From NCBI GenBank assembly GCA_030837965.1, contig JAUTXP010000048.1, forward strand, positions 1-47,874: DNA of 47,874 bases. Direction: 5' to 3'. How positions within the stretch are numbered: the stretch's first letter is position 1; each line of letters opens with the position of its first letter. The position numbers and the translations under genes were made by a program. Shown piece by piece: positions 20,301 to 28,482 of the stretch. The notes below the pieces were generated by a model. The model was not told the origin of the DNA, searched no databases, and saw only the letters and a list, made by a program, of their open reading frames with translations. This stretch comes from Acidimicrobiaceae bacterium. GTDB lineage: Bacteria > Actinomycetota > Acidimicrobiia > Acidimicrobiales > JAUTXP01.

Positions 20301-21346
20301 GTCGAGTCCCGCAGTCGGGCCACGGCATCGGGGACGACCTTGAGGGCCAGGTCGACGTCGGCGTCCGTGGTGGTCGCGCCGAGGGAGAAGCGCACGGCGG
20401 CCAAGGCCTCGTCCCTCGAAATGCCCATGGCGGCCAGGACGTGCGAGGGCTCCATGGCCCCGCTGGCGCAGGCCGAACCGGCCGACGCGCACACGCCCGC
20501 CTCGTCCAACAGCACCAACAGCGCTTCGGCCTCGATGCCCGGGAATCGAACGTGGCAGTTGCCCGCAGTCTTGTTGTTCCGCTCGCCCGTCTCCGCCGCG
20601 CCAGGGACGGCGGCCAACAGCCCGTCGGCCAGTCGATCGCGCAAGCGCGTCACCCGCTCGACGTTGGCGGCGCGCTGCTCCACGGTGATGCGCATCGCCG
20701 CGGCCAGGCCGACGATGCCGGCCACGTTGTGGGTGCCGCTGCGTCGGTCGGCCTCCTGCCCGCCGCCATGGATGATGGGCGTGAGGGGTCGGCGGGCGAC
20801 CAGCGCGCCCACCCCCTTGGGCCCGCCGAACTTGTGGGCGCTGATGGAGATGAAGTGGGCCCGCTGGGCCAGCGCGGCCACGTCCAGCCACGGGAAGGCA
20901 GCCACCGCATCGGTATGCAGCAGGCCACGCACGTCGGGCAGGTCGTGGACGACGCCGGTCTCGTTGTTGGCCAGCATGACCGACACCAGGTCGGCCTCCA
21001 CCGAGCCGATCTCGGCGTAGGGCACGACACGTCCGCCTCGCGCCTGCACGCTGTGCAGCACGGCGTGATGCTCGACGTCGGTGCACGCCACCGTGGCCGC
21101 GTCGGCGCCGAAGACGGCCAGGTTGTCGGCCTCGGTGCCCCCGCTGGTGAACACCACCTCGGACGGACGGCAGCCGAGCCCTTCGGCCACCACGTCGCGC
21201 GCCTCTTCGATGGCCTGCTTGGCTCGGCGCGACACCGCGTGCGCGCCAGACGGGTTGCCGTAGTGCTCGATGAGGAACGGGAGCATGGCGTCGAGCGCCT
21301 CGGGGCGCAGCGGGGTGGTGGCGGCGTGGTCCAGATAGGCGGTCAT
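20297..21346 (-). CDS. Cysteine desulfurase (IscS/NifS family)
   Basis: 349 residues, slightly short for the family. PLP lysine is Lys172 in ISAHKFGGPKGVG, and the catalytic persulfide cysteine is Cys293 in GSACASGAMEPSH. YLDHAATTPL at the start and RSGTHNV in the middle are standard. It removes sulfur from cysteine and passes it on; the ATGA overlap with mnmA says tRNA thiolation is at least one destination, and a NifU-type scaffold is encoded at 43860. It could also serve Fe-S assembly. The ATG is 12 bp past the stop of the upstream PaaK-like gene. Confidence 0.94.
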   Translation of the reverse strand: MTAYLDHAATTPLRPEALDAMLPFLIEHYGNPSGAHAVSRRAKQAIEEARDVVAEGLGCRPSEVVFTSGGTEADNLAVFGADAATVACTDVEHHAVLHSVQARGGRVVPYAEIGSVEADLVSVMLANNETGVVHDLPDVRGLLHTDAVAAFPWLDVAALAQRAHFISISAHKFGGPKGVGALVARRPLTPIIHGGGQEADRRSGTHNVAGIVGLAAAMRITVEQRAANVERVTRLRDRLADGLLAAVPGAAETGERNNKTAGNCHVRFPGIEAEALLVLLDEAGVCASAGSACASGAMEPSHVLAAMGISRDEALAAVRFSLGATTTDADVDLALKVVPDAVARLRDST

Positions 21347-21359
21347 GACTGCGTCCAGG

Positions 21360-22616
21360 CTACGTGCGCAGGTCGACCACCCGGGCGTCGTCGGCCTCGG
21401 CCACGCGGCGGTCGATCTGATCCTGGGGCAGCACCACGAACTGCGTGACCGACAACACGTTGTCCAACTCCTTGAGCATGGGCTGGAGCCGGTCGTGGCG
21501 CGCCGTCGACAGGAACACGACCAGTTCCTCGACGCCGTCGACCGTGCGCAGCTCGGCCTGCCAACCGGTGATGTCGGGATGACGGTCGAGCACGTCGAAA
21601 AAGCGGGGCGTGGTACCCGACACCGAAAGGCGAGGGGTGATGCGGTGGCAGACCGGACAGTGCCCTTCCTCGATGGTGGCGAACACGCCGGTGCGAAGCC
21701 GGAGCATGACCGTGCCCCGCCAGCCCAGCGGGCTCCACACCACTTCGCCGCCCGCGCCGGGCGGAGCGGCCTGGCCGGTGAGCGGGTCGATCAGTTCCAC
21801 TACCTCGGCCGCAGCCCACGTGTGGAGGCCGGTGGTGGGCCCGCCCGCGCACTCCACCCACAAGGCGCGCACGCCGGGCGGGGCCCACGCCGACAGGACG
21901 GGTGCGGCCGCGGCGGCCATGAGCCGCGTGCGCAAGCCGTCGTCGATGGGGCGGCCCACGGCCAGCACGAGGCGCGGGCGCGGGCGACCGGCACCGTCCG
22001 CGCCGCTGTCGGCGAACAGGCGGACCAAGTCCATGGGCAGGCCGACGACGACCGTGGGCTCCAGCGCGGCCACGGCCGACGCGGTGGCGTCGCGCCCAAC
22101 GTGCATGGCCGAGAGTCGAGCCCGTCGACAGCCGGCGACCACCTGCCACCAGGCCAGGTCGGGCCCCTGGGGCAGGATGCTCACGACCACGTCGTCGGGG
22201 CCCACGCCCGCGTCCCGAAGCCACCGGGCGCCGATGCGGGCCAATCGGTCGACGTCGGCCTCGGACGAGCCGATGGGCACGCCGTCGGCGGTGACCCACA
22301 AGACGGGCTTGAAGTGGGGCACCAGGCTGCGGTCGTTCACGGCCCGCTGCCTGCCCCACAGGCGCGACCAGGCCGTGCGGGCGGCCAGGCGGCGGGCGCC
22401 GAAGTGGTAGACGGCGGCCACGGTGGGCCGCAGCACGAGCATGGGCGCGGCCCCGGCCAACTCGGCCAGGGAGCGAGGCGGGACCCGGTCCAGCGACACG
22501 GCCAGCGAGGTGCGCCAATAGGAGGAGTAGGCGGCCACCTCGGTGCGCAGATAGCGGGCCAGCTTGCGGTCCCGACGCGGCGGCATGTCGCCCGCTGGAT
22601 CAATCCGCCCGAACAC
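21360..22616 (-). CDS. PaaK-like adenylate-forming family protein, probable pseudoenzyme
   Basis: About 418 residues. The C-terminal half follows phenylacetate-CoA ligase (PaaK) closely: ECAGGPTTGLHTWAAAEVVE, LIDPLTGQAAPPGAGGEVVW, LRLRTGVFATIEEGHCPVCHRITPRL. However, the ATP P-loop SGTTGxP is missing (the aligned stretch reads VTADGVPIGSSEAD), and the RTGD aspartate is Val (RTGV). Either it does not activate an acid, or it binds its substrate in another way. The start is uncertain: GTG 22616 is 8 nt from a TACCGT box (22630-22625), GTG 22661 would be longer and ATG 22586 shorter. It lies just upstream of the cysteine desulfurase gene and may share its transcript. Confidence 0.65.
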   Translation of the reverse strand: MFGRIDPAGDMPPRRDRKLARYLRTEVAAYSSYWRTSLAVSLDRVPPRSLAELAGAAPMLVLRPTVAAVYHFGARRLAARTAWSRLWGRQRAVNDRSLVPHFKPVLWVTADGVPIGSSEADVDRLARIGARWLRDAGVGPDDVVVSILPQGPDLAWWQVVAGCRRARLSAMHVGRDATASAVAALEPTVVVGLPMDLVRLFADSGADGAGRPRPRLVLAVGRPIDDGLRTRLMAAAAAPVLSAWAPPGVRALWVECAGGPTTGLHTWAAAEVVELIDPLTGQAAPPGAGGEVVWSPLGWRGTVMLRLRTGVFATIEEGHCPVCHRITPRLSVSGTTPRFFDVLDRHPDITGWQAELRTVDGVEELVVFLSTARHDRLQPMLKELDNVLSVTQFVVLPQDQIDRRVAEADDARVVDLRT

Positions 22617-22675
22617 GACTTCAGACGGTAATGGGCGCGCTACCTTGGACTCAGTGCCCACCGTCGCCGCCGCAT

Positions 22676-22731
22676 GTCAATGAGGGCAGTCAAATGAGCG
22701 CAGGTCAATTGAGCGCAGGTCGATGAGTCAG
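22676..22731 (+). repeat. Degenerate 13-15 bp tandem repeat with overlapping minicistrons before galT
   Basis: Units begin GTCAATGAG (22676), GTCAAATGAGCGCAG (22689), GTCAATTGAGCGCAG (22704) and GTCGATGAG (22719). ATG 22680 (also in frame from 22674) encodes MRAVK and stops in an ATGA with ATG 22694. That encodes MSAGQLSAGR and stops in an ATGA with the galT ATG at 22723. Confidence 0.85.
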
Positions 22732-23715
22732 CTTCGCCTGGACCCGCTCACTGGCCGCTGGGTGGTCGTCACCACCGATCGGGCCAGTCGCCCGTCCGCC
22801 TTCCTCCCGCGCTCGCTGCCCGTGGAGACCGAGCCGCGGCGGCCGTGCCCGTTCTGTCCGGGCAACGAGGAGTCGACCCCGCCCGCGCTGGAGAGCTACG
22901 AGCCCAACGGCAAGTGGCTGGTCCGCGTGGTGCCCAACCTGTTCCCCGCCTTCAGCGGCAACCAGCCCATGGTCGTCAACCACCTCGGGCCCGTCTTCAC
23001 CCAGGCCAACGCCAGCGGCATCCACGAGGTGCTGGTCATCTCGCCCCGCCATGACGCCAGTTGGGCCGACTTGAACGACGCCCAGGCCGGGTTGGTGATG
23101 GCGGCCATCAGGGACCGCATCGAAGAGCACGTGTCCACGCCCAACTTGCGGTACTCGCAAGCCATCGTGAACTCGGGCCGGGAGGCGGGCGCGTCGCTCG
23201 AGCATCCGCACGGCCAGTTGATGGGGATGCCGTTCGTGCCCCGCGAGATCGTGGACGAGCAGGCCGGCTTCGCCCGGTTCGAGGGAAGCTGCTTGATCTG
23301 CACCATCGCCGAGGCCGAGGAGGAGGCCGACCATCGCATCGTCTATGCCGACGGGGACGCCGTGGTGGTCTGCCCGTTCTGGAGCGGCACGCCGTTCGAG
23401 ATGCTGGTGATTCCCCGCATCCACGACCCCCATCTGCACCGGGCCCATCCGCGCGACGTGGCCGCCGTCGGCCGGGCGTTGCGCGACGCGCTCTACAGCC
23501 TGCGGGCCAACGTGGGCGACATCGCCTACAACCTCGTGTTCCACTCCGCGCCCTACCGGGCGAGCGGGCCCTACCACTGGCATGTGCACGTGCTGCCCAA
23601 GCTGACCACGCTGGCCGGCTTCGAGTTGGGCACGGGCGTGATGATCAACGTGGTGGCGCCGGAGCGGGCCGCAGCCGAACTGCGCTCGGCCGTCCCGGCC
23701 AGCGAGACCGGCTGA
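22723..23715 (+). CDS. galT: Galactose-1-phosphate uridylyltransferase
   Basis: 330 residues. It exchanges UMP between UDP-glucose and galactose-1-phosphate in the Leloir pathway, forming a His-UMP intermediate. The active-site triplet is His161-Pro-His163 (ASLEHPHGQLMG). The zinc-type Cys42/Cys45 (CPFCPGNEE) and the C-terminal YHWHVHVLPK motif are present. The start is the last ATG of a tandemly repeated leader that carries two upstream minicistrons ending in ATGA. A TACCTT element at 22641-22646 could be the -10 box. galK and galE are not in the window. A 31-bp palindrome separates it from the convergent GH57 gene. Confidence 0.95.
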   Translation: MSQLRLDPLTGRWVVVTTDRASRPSAFLPRSLPVETEPRRPCPFCPGNEESTPPALESYEPNGKWLVRVVPNLFPAFSGNQPMVVNHLGPVFTQANASGIHEVLVISPRHDASWADLNDAQAGLVMAAIRDRIEEHVSTPNLRYSQAIVNSGREAGASLEHPHGQLMGMPFVPREIVDEQAGFARFEGSCLICTIAEAEEEADHRIVYADGDAVVVCPFWSGTPFEMLVIPRIHDPHLHRAHPRDVAAVGRALRDALYSLRANVGDIAYNLVFHSAPYRASGPYHWHVHVLPKLTTLAGFELGTGVMINVVAPERAAAELRSAVPASETG

Positions 23716-23731
23716 CCCCACCCCCCGAAAA

Positions 23732-23762
23732 CTTTTCCACAGCAGCAGGTGCTGTGGAAAAG
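23732..23762. repeat. 31-bp palindrome, copy 3 of 7, between convergent galT and GH57
   Basis: Same arms and GCAGG loop as the copy at 8770. It lies 16 nt past the galT stop and 10 nt past the GH57 stop, so one element serves both 3' ends. Confidence 0.92.
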
Positions 23763-23772
23763 TCGCGGGGGG

Positions 23773-26127
23773 TCAGGGGGCGCGAGGGGGGCTGAGCCAC
23801 AGGGCCGACGCCAGCGCCTGCAACGCCGGTCCCGCGTCCCGCCCCTCGCCCTCGCCCTCGCCGTCGCCCGGATCAGCGCCAGCGCCCGCCAGCGCGTGGT
23901 GCACCAGCTCCTGGGCCCGCTCGATGTCGAGTGACAGGCCCAGCTCGCGCGACACCTCGAGCACGGCCAGCGCGGCCTGCGCCCCCTCGGGCCGGGCCGG
24001 ATCGGAGACCGCGGCCACCACGGCCCGGTCCAGCATGCGGGCGACCATGGCCCGGGCCGCAGGCGTGTCGATGGTGAGCCCGCTCTCCTGGGCCTGGCGG
24101 GCGATGGCGATGGCCACGCCGTAGTCGTCCGGGTCCAGTGAGCCCCCGCGGGCCGCCACCTCAGCCTCCAGCCGCCGGGCCAGCGCCAGCTCGCCGGGCG
24201 CCCGCAGTTCGGCGGGCAACTGGTAGCCGGCGCGGGCCAGCGCGATCAGCGTGTGCTCGTGGTCCTCGAACAGTCGGCTGTAGGCCGCCGCGAAACGGTC
24301 GGCCAGCGATCGGGCCGCGCTCTCCACGATCTGCTCGGCCGCGTCGGGCAAGGCCGACTCCAAGCCGAACTCGCCCGGCCCGAACCCGTCCCCCACCATC
24401 CGCAACAACGTGGTAACGGGCGCCCCTTTGGCGAACGCGGCCCGCAGGATGGACAAGGCGTCGTGGTCCCTACGGGGGTCGGCAGGCCTGGTGGCACCCA
24501 CCACCTCCAACCCGCCCAGGTGCAAGGCCGCGTACACGTGCTCCGTCAGCCGGCCCGTGCGCCGGTGGGTGAGGCGGACCAGCCCGGAGCACAGCGCCAA
24601 CGCGCCCCGGTCGGCGTGGGCGTGGTCGACCACGTCCACCACGAAGGCCGCGGCCTGCTCGGGCGCGGGCCGGTTCTCGAGCAGCTCGCGCAAGGCCAAG
24701 TGGGCCACGACCCGCGGGGCGTCCACTCGCGACGGGACGACGTGCCGGGCCCAGATGCGGGCCCCGTCGCCCTCGGCAGGGTCGTTGCTCTCGGCCTTCG
24801 ACAGCGCATCGAGGAACTCGGCCTCGTGTCCGTCCTCGCCCAACTCGCCCAACAGGTCGATGACCCGCGCCGCGTACCGAAGGACCTGGATGGTCTCGAT
24901 GCCGGCCAGGTCGTTGAAGAACCAGCCGCACGACGTGTACATGGCCATGGCGTGGCGCATGGCCTCCAACAAGGTGAAGGCCTCGACCCACTCGCCCACC
25001 ACGTGCTGCTCCGCGAACTCGGCCCGGCCCCGCCAGCCCATCACGACCGGGAGGTAGTCGTCGCGGGCGGCCCACGCGTCTCGCAACAGCACGGGCCCGC
25101 GCCGCTCGACCACCTCGACCACTCGCTGGCGCAGCCCGTCGAGCGCGTCGCGCAGCGGCCCCCGCCAGCGCTGGCGCCAGCCCGGCTCGCCGCCGGTGGA
25201 GCAGCCGCAGTCCTCCCGCCACCGACCGACCCCGTGCACGCACGACCAAGCACTTTCTCGAATGGCGATGTCGCCTGCGGGCTCGTTCTCGGCCACCCAC
25301 CGGGCCACGTTGGTGACGTCCAGACCGCGCCTCGGGGCCTCGACCGTCAGGGCGTGGGCCAGCAGTCGGTCGCCCCATCGGTGGTGGTGGCCGAAGGTCT
25401 CGCCATCGGTGGCCAACATGGTCAGCCCGCCGCCCGCCACCGCCGTCACCCGGTCGACGAAGGCCTGGCTGGACAGCCCGCCCAGCTCGAAGGCGGCCGC
25501 ATGCGACAGGCCGCCGTCGTAAAAGACGATGGTGATGAAGCGGCCGGACCCGTCCGGATGGCACCACCGGTAGAGGCGGCTGGTGTCCACCGGCTCGTCC
25601 GTGGCGGCCTGGCTGGGAGCGAGGATGGTGAAGCCCACGCCCTCCTCCACCAACACGGCGAGCACGTCGTCGTTGACCGCGGCCTCGGGCAGCCACATGC
25701 CCGCCGCAGGCCGCCCGAAACGGTGGGCGAAGTCGGCCAGCCCCCACCGCACTTGGGTGCGCTGGTCCTGGGGCGAGGCCAAGGGCAGGATCAGGTGGCC
25801 ATAGGCCTGGGCCATGGCCCCGTGCGACCTGGCGTCGGCCTCGAGGATGCGCTCGTACGCGTCAGGCGCGTGGCGGTCGAGCCAGGCCAGCAGCGTCGGC
25901 CCGATGTTGAACGACAGGTGCTCGAAATTGTTGACGATGTCCTCGACCCGGCCGGTGTCGTCCACGATGCGGGCGTAGCCGTTGGGCCGGTAGCACTCGG
26001 CCGTGATGCGGGCGTTCCAGTCGTGGTACGGCGCCGCCGACGGCTCGCGGGACACCTCCTCCGTCCACGGGTTCTCCCGCGGCGGTTGGTAGAAGTGGCC
26101 GTGCACGGCGAGCGTCGGATTGCCCAC
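23773..26127 (-). CDS. GH57-family glycoside hydrolase (DUF3536 type)
   Basis: 784 residues from GTG 26127; a second GTG is at 26130. The GH57 fold starts at once (TLAVHGHFYQPPRENPW, the first conserved GH57 motif). The probable nucleophile Glu is in GMWLPEAAVN, and the acid Asp in MLATDGETFGHHHRWG. The C-terminal 400 residues are the helical DUF3536-type region. GH57 enzymes are retaining alpha-glucan amylases or branching enzymes; this subgroup is little characterised. Its neighbour glgB suggests glycogen work. A TACCGT box 6 nt upstream of GTG 26127 suggests a leaderless mRNA. A hexanucleotide repeat near the 3' end encodes GEGEGEG. Confidence 0.88.
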   Translation of the reverse strand: MGNPTLAVHGHFYQPPRENPWTEEVSREPSAAPYHDWNARITAECYRPNGYARIVDDTGRVEDIVNNFEHLSFNIGPTLLAWLDRHAPDAYERILEADARSHGAMAQAYGHLILPLASPQDQRTQVRWGLADFAHRFGRPAAGMWLPEAAVNDDVLAVLVEEGVGFTILAPSQAATDEPVDTSRLYRWCHPDGSGRFITIVFYDGGLSHAAAFELGGLSSQAFVDRVTAVAGGGLTMLATDGETFGHHHRWGDRLLAHALTVEAPRRGLDVTNVARWVAENEPAGDIAIRESAWSCVHGVGRWREDCGCSTGGEPGWRQRWRGPLRDALDGLRQRVVEVVERRGPVLLRDAWAARDDYLPVVMGWRGRAEFAEQHVVGEWVEAFTLLEAMRHAMAMYTSCGWFFNDLAGIETIQVLRYAARVIDLLGELGEDGHEAEFLDALSKAESNDPAEGDGARIWARHVVPSRVDAPRVVAHLALRELLENRPAPEQAAAFVVDVVDHAHADRGALALCSGLVRLTHRRTGRLTEHVYAALHLGGLEVVGATRPADPRRDHDALSILRAAFAKGAPVTTLLRMVGDGFGPGEFGLESALPDAAEQIVESAARSLADRFAAAYSRLFEDHEHTLIALARAGYQLPAELRAPGELALARRLEAEVAARGGSLDPDDYGVAIAIARQAQESGLTIDTPAARAMVARMLDRAVVAAVSDPARPEGAQAALAVLEVSRELGLSLDIERAQELVHHALAGAGADPGDGEGEGEGRDAGPALQALASALWLSPPRAP

Positions 26128-26155
26128 CACGCCACGGTACAGACTCCCCGCCGCT

Positions 26156-26192
26156 CATCTTTTCCACAGCAGCAGGTGCTGTGGAAAAGATG
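26156..26192. repeat. 31-bp palindrome, copy 4 of 7 (arms extended to 16 bp)
   Basis: The core 26159-26189 is identical to copy 1. Three more complementary bases on each side (CAT/ATG) extend the stem. It lies 16 nt past the glgB stop on the minus strand and about 30 nt upstream of the GH57 start. Confidence 0.92.
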
Positions 26193-26205
26193 GAGGGGGT
26201 CAGTG

Positions 26206-28422
26206 TCAGGCGGGGATGAGCCAGAGGACGCCGAGCGGGGGCAGCGTCACCTCGGCCGAGGCGGGCAGGCCGTGCCACGTCTCGTCCACCGCCCACACGC
26301 TCCCGCCATTGCCCACGCCGCCGCCGCCGAACTCGACCGCGTCGGTGTTGAGCGCTTCACGCCACTCGCCCCCCACCGGCAGGCCGAACCGGTACCCGTG
26401 TCTGGGCACGGGCGACAGGTTGGCGATGCACACCAACGGCGGCGACTCCGCGTCGAGCGGCTTGCGCAGGAACGACAACACGTTGCCGTCTACGTCCGAC
26501 GCGTCGATCCAGCGGAACCCCTCCGGCGCGAAGTCCTGCTGCCACAGGGCGGGCGTCTCCTTGTAGAGCCCGTTCAAGCAGCGTACCAACGACTGCACGC
26601 CGCGGTGGCCGTCCCACTGGAGCACGTGCCAGTCCAGCGACCGGTCGTGGCTCCACTCCCGCTCCTGCGCGATCTCGCCGCCCATGAACAAGAGCTGCTT
26701 GCCGGGGTGGGCCCACATCCACGCGTAGAGGGCGCGCAGGTTGGCGAGCTGCTGCCAGCGGTCGCCCGGCATCTTGTTGAGCAGCGAGCCCTTGCCGTGC
26801 ACCACCTCGTAGTGCGAGAGGGGCAGCTCGAAGTTCTCGGTGAACGCGTACAGCAGGCCGAAGGTCAGCTCGTTGTGGTGGTAGCGCCGGTAGACGGGCT
26901 CTTTGGAGAAGTAGTCCAACGTGTCGTGCATCCAGCCCATGTTCCACTTGAACCCGAAGCCGAGCCCGCCCAAGTAGGTGGGCCGCGACACCGCGGGCCA
27001 CGCCGTCGACTCCTCGGCGATGGTCATGGCGCCCGGATGCTCGCCGTACACCACCTCGTTCATCTCCTTGAGGAAGGAGACGGCTTCGAGGTTCTCCCGT
27101 CCGCCGAACTCGTTGGGGATCCACTCGCCCGCCTTGCGGGAGTAGTCGAGGTACAGCATCGACGCCACCGCATCGACCCGCAGGCCGTCGATGTGGAACT
27201 CCTCCAGCCAGAACAGGGCGTTGGAGATCAAGAAGTTGCGGACCTCGTTGCGCCCGAAATTGAACACGAGCGTGCCCCAGTCCGGATGGGCGCCCTTGCG
27301 CGGGTCCTCGTGCTCGTACAGCGCGGTGCCGTCGAAGCGGGCCAAGGCCCAGTCGTCGCGGGGGAAGTGCGCGGGCACCCAGTCGACGATCACGCCGATG
27401 CCCCGCTGGTGCAGCGCGTCGACCAAGGCCCGGAAGTCGTCGGGAGTGCCGAAGCGCGAGGTGGGCGCGAAGTACGACGACACCTGATAGCCCCACGAGC
27501 CGCCGAACGGATGCTCGGCCACCGGCATCAACTCCACGTGGGTGAAGCCCATGTCCTCGCAGTAGGCGGGCAGCTCCTGGGCCAACTCCCGATAGGTGAG
27601 CGAGCGCTCGTCCTCCTCGGGCCGACGCCGCCACGATCCAAGGTGGACCTCGTAAACGGACACCGGCTTGGTGAGATGGGCAGCCGCGCCCCCCGCGTCC
27701 CGCTCAGCGAGCCACTGGCCGTCCTGCCACTGGTGGGTGGACTGGGCCACCACGCTGGCCGTCCCCGGCGGCTCCTCGGCCGCGAAGGCCACGGGGTCGG
27801 CCTTGAGGGTCACCGCGCCTGCGCCGGTGAGGATCTCGAACTTGTACCTGGCCCCGGGCATGACGCCGGGGACGAACAGCTCCCAGATGCCGGACGAGCC
27901 CAACGAGCGCATGGGGTTGACCCGCCCGTCCCACAAGTTGAAGTCGCCCACCACCCGCACCGACCGGGCCGAAGGGGCCCACACCGCGAAGCTCGTGCCC
28001 ACCACGCCCTGGTGCTCGCGGTGATGGGCGCCCAACGCCTGCCACAGCCGACGGTGACTGCCCTCGCCCAAGAGGTACAGGTCGACCTCGCCCAACGTGG
28101 GCCAGAACCGGTAGGGGTCCTCCAAGGTGACGATCGTCCCGTCCTCGTACGTCGCTTCGAGCGTGTAGGCCGTCGTGCCCTCGGGCACCTCGGCGGCGAA
28201 CACGCCGTCGCGCACGCGCTCCATGTCGCACGGCTTGCCGTCGTCCAGGATGACGCGCATGGCGACGGCGTCAGGACGGTAGGCGCGCACGACGTCGCCG
28301 TGCAGGCCCAAGACGGTGTGGGGGTTGGCGTGCTCGCCGGATACGAGGCGAACCACCTCGGTGGCCAGCGGGTCGTTCTTGGGCGTGGGGTTCTTGGGCG
28401 CGGGAGTCCGCCGAGTCGGCAT
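26206..28422 (-). CDS. glgB: 1,4-alpha-glucan branching enzyme (GH13)
   Basis: 738 residues, typical for actinobacterial GlgB. It moves alpha-1,4 glucan segments to alpha-1,6 branch points in glycogen. An N-terminal CBM48-like part (VRVVGDFNLWDGRVNPMRS) precedes the barrel. The catalytic residues are Asp in GLRVDAVASMLYLDYSR, Glu in IAEESTAWP, and the HD pair in REWSHDRSLDW; VELMPVAEHPFGGSWGYQ is also diagnostic. Residues 7-16 (PAPKNPTPKN) come from a 15-bp tandem duplication. In many actinobacteria glgB follows treS-maltokinase directly; here an eight-kilobase redox operon lies between them. Confidence 0.96.
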   Translation of the reverse strand: MPTRRTPAPKNPTPKNDPLATEVVRLVSGEHANPHTVLGLHGDVVRAYRPDAVAMRVILDDGKPCDMERVRDGVFAAEVPEGTTAYTLEATYEDGTIVTLEDPYRFWPTLGEVDLYLLGEGSHRRLWQALGAHHREHQGVVGTSFAVWAPSARSVRVVGDFNLWDGRVNPMRSLGSSGIWELFVPGVMPGARYKFEILTGAGAVTLKADPVAFAAEEPPGTASVVAQSTHQWQDGQWLAERDAGGAAAHLTKPVSVYEVHLGSWRRRPEEDERSLTYRELAQELPAYCEDMGFTHVELMPVAEHPFGGSWGYQVSSYFAPTSRFGTPDDFRALVDALHQRGIGVIVDWVPAHFPRDDWALARFDGTALYEHEDPRKGAHPDWGTLVFNFGRNEVRNFLISNALFWLEEFHIDGLRVDAVASMLYLDYSRKAGEWIPNEFGGRENLEAVSFLKEMNEVVYGEHPGAMTIAEESTAWPAVSRPTYLGGLGFGFKWNMGWMHDTLDYFSKEPVYRRYHHNELTFGLLYAFTENFELPLSHYEVVHGKGSLLNKMPGDRWQQLANLRALYAWMWAHPGKQLLFMGGEIAQEREWSHDRSLDWHVLQWDGHRGVQSLVRCLNGLYKETPALWQQDFAPEGFRWIDASDVDGNVLSFLRKPLDAESPPLVCIANLSPVPRHGYRFGLPVGGEWREALNTDAVEFGGGGVGNGGSVWAVDETWHGLPASAEVTLPPLGVLWLIPA
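28375..28404 (-). repeat. 15-bp tandem duplication at the start of glgB
   Basis: GTTCTTGGGCGTGGG (28375-28389) is followed by GTTCTTGGGCGCGGG (28390-28404), one mismatch. It is in frame and lies 15 nt inside the glgB start codon. Confidence 0.88.
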
Positions 28423-28482
28423 GCCCCCCTTCCTACCCCCTGCCGCCTTCCGCCATCACCTGCTGGCCGTAGCGAGGCGCGC

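Noticed and set aside
23838-23866. Hexanucleotide repeat in the GH57 gene as a regulatory element
   Set aside because: It is in frame, encodes an acidic GEGEGEG tail typical of disordered C-termini, and has no symmetry.
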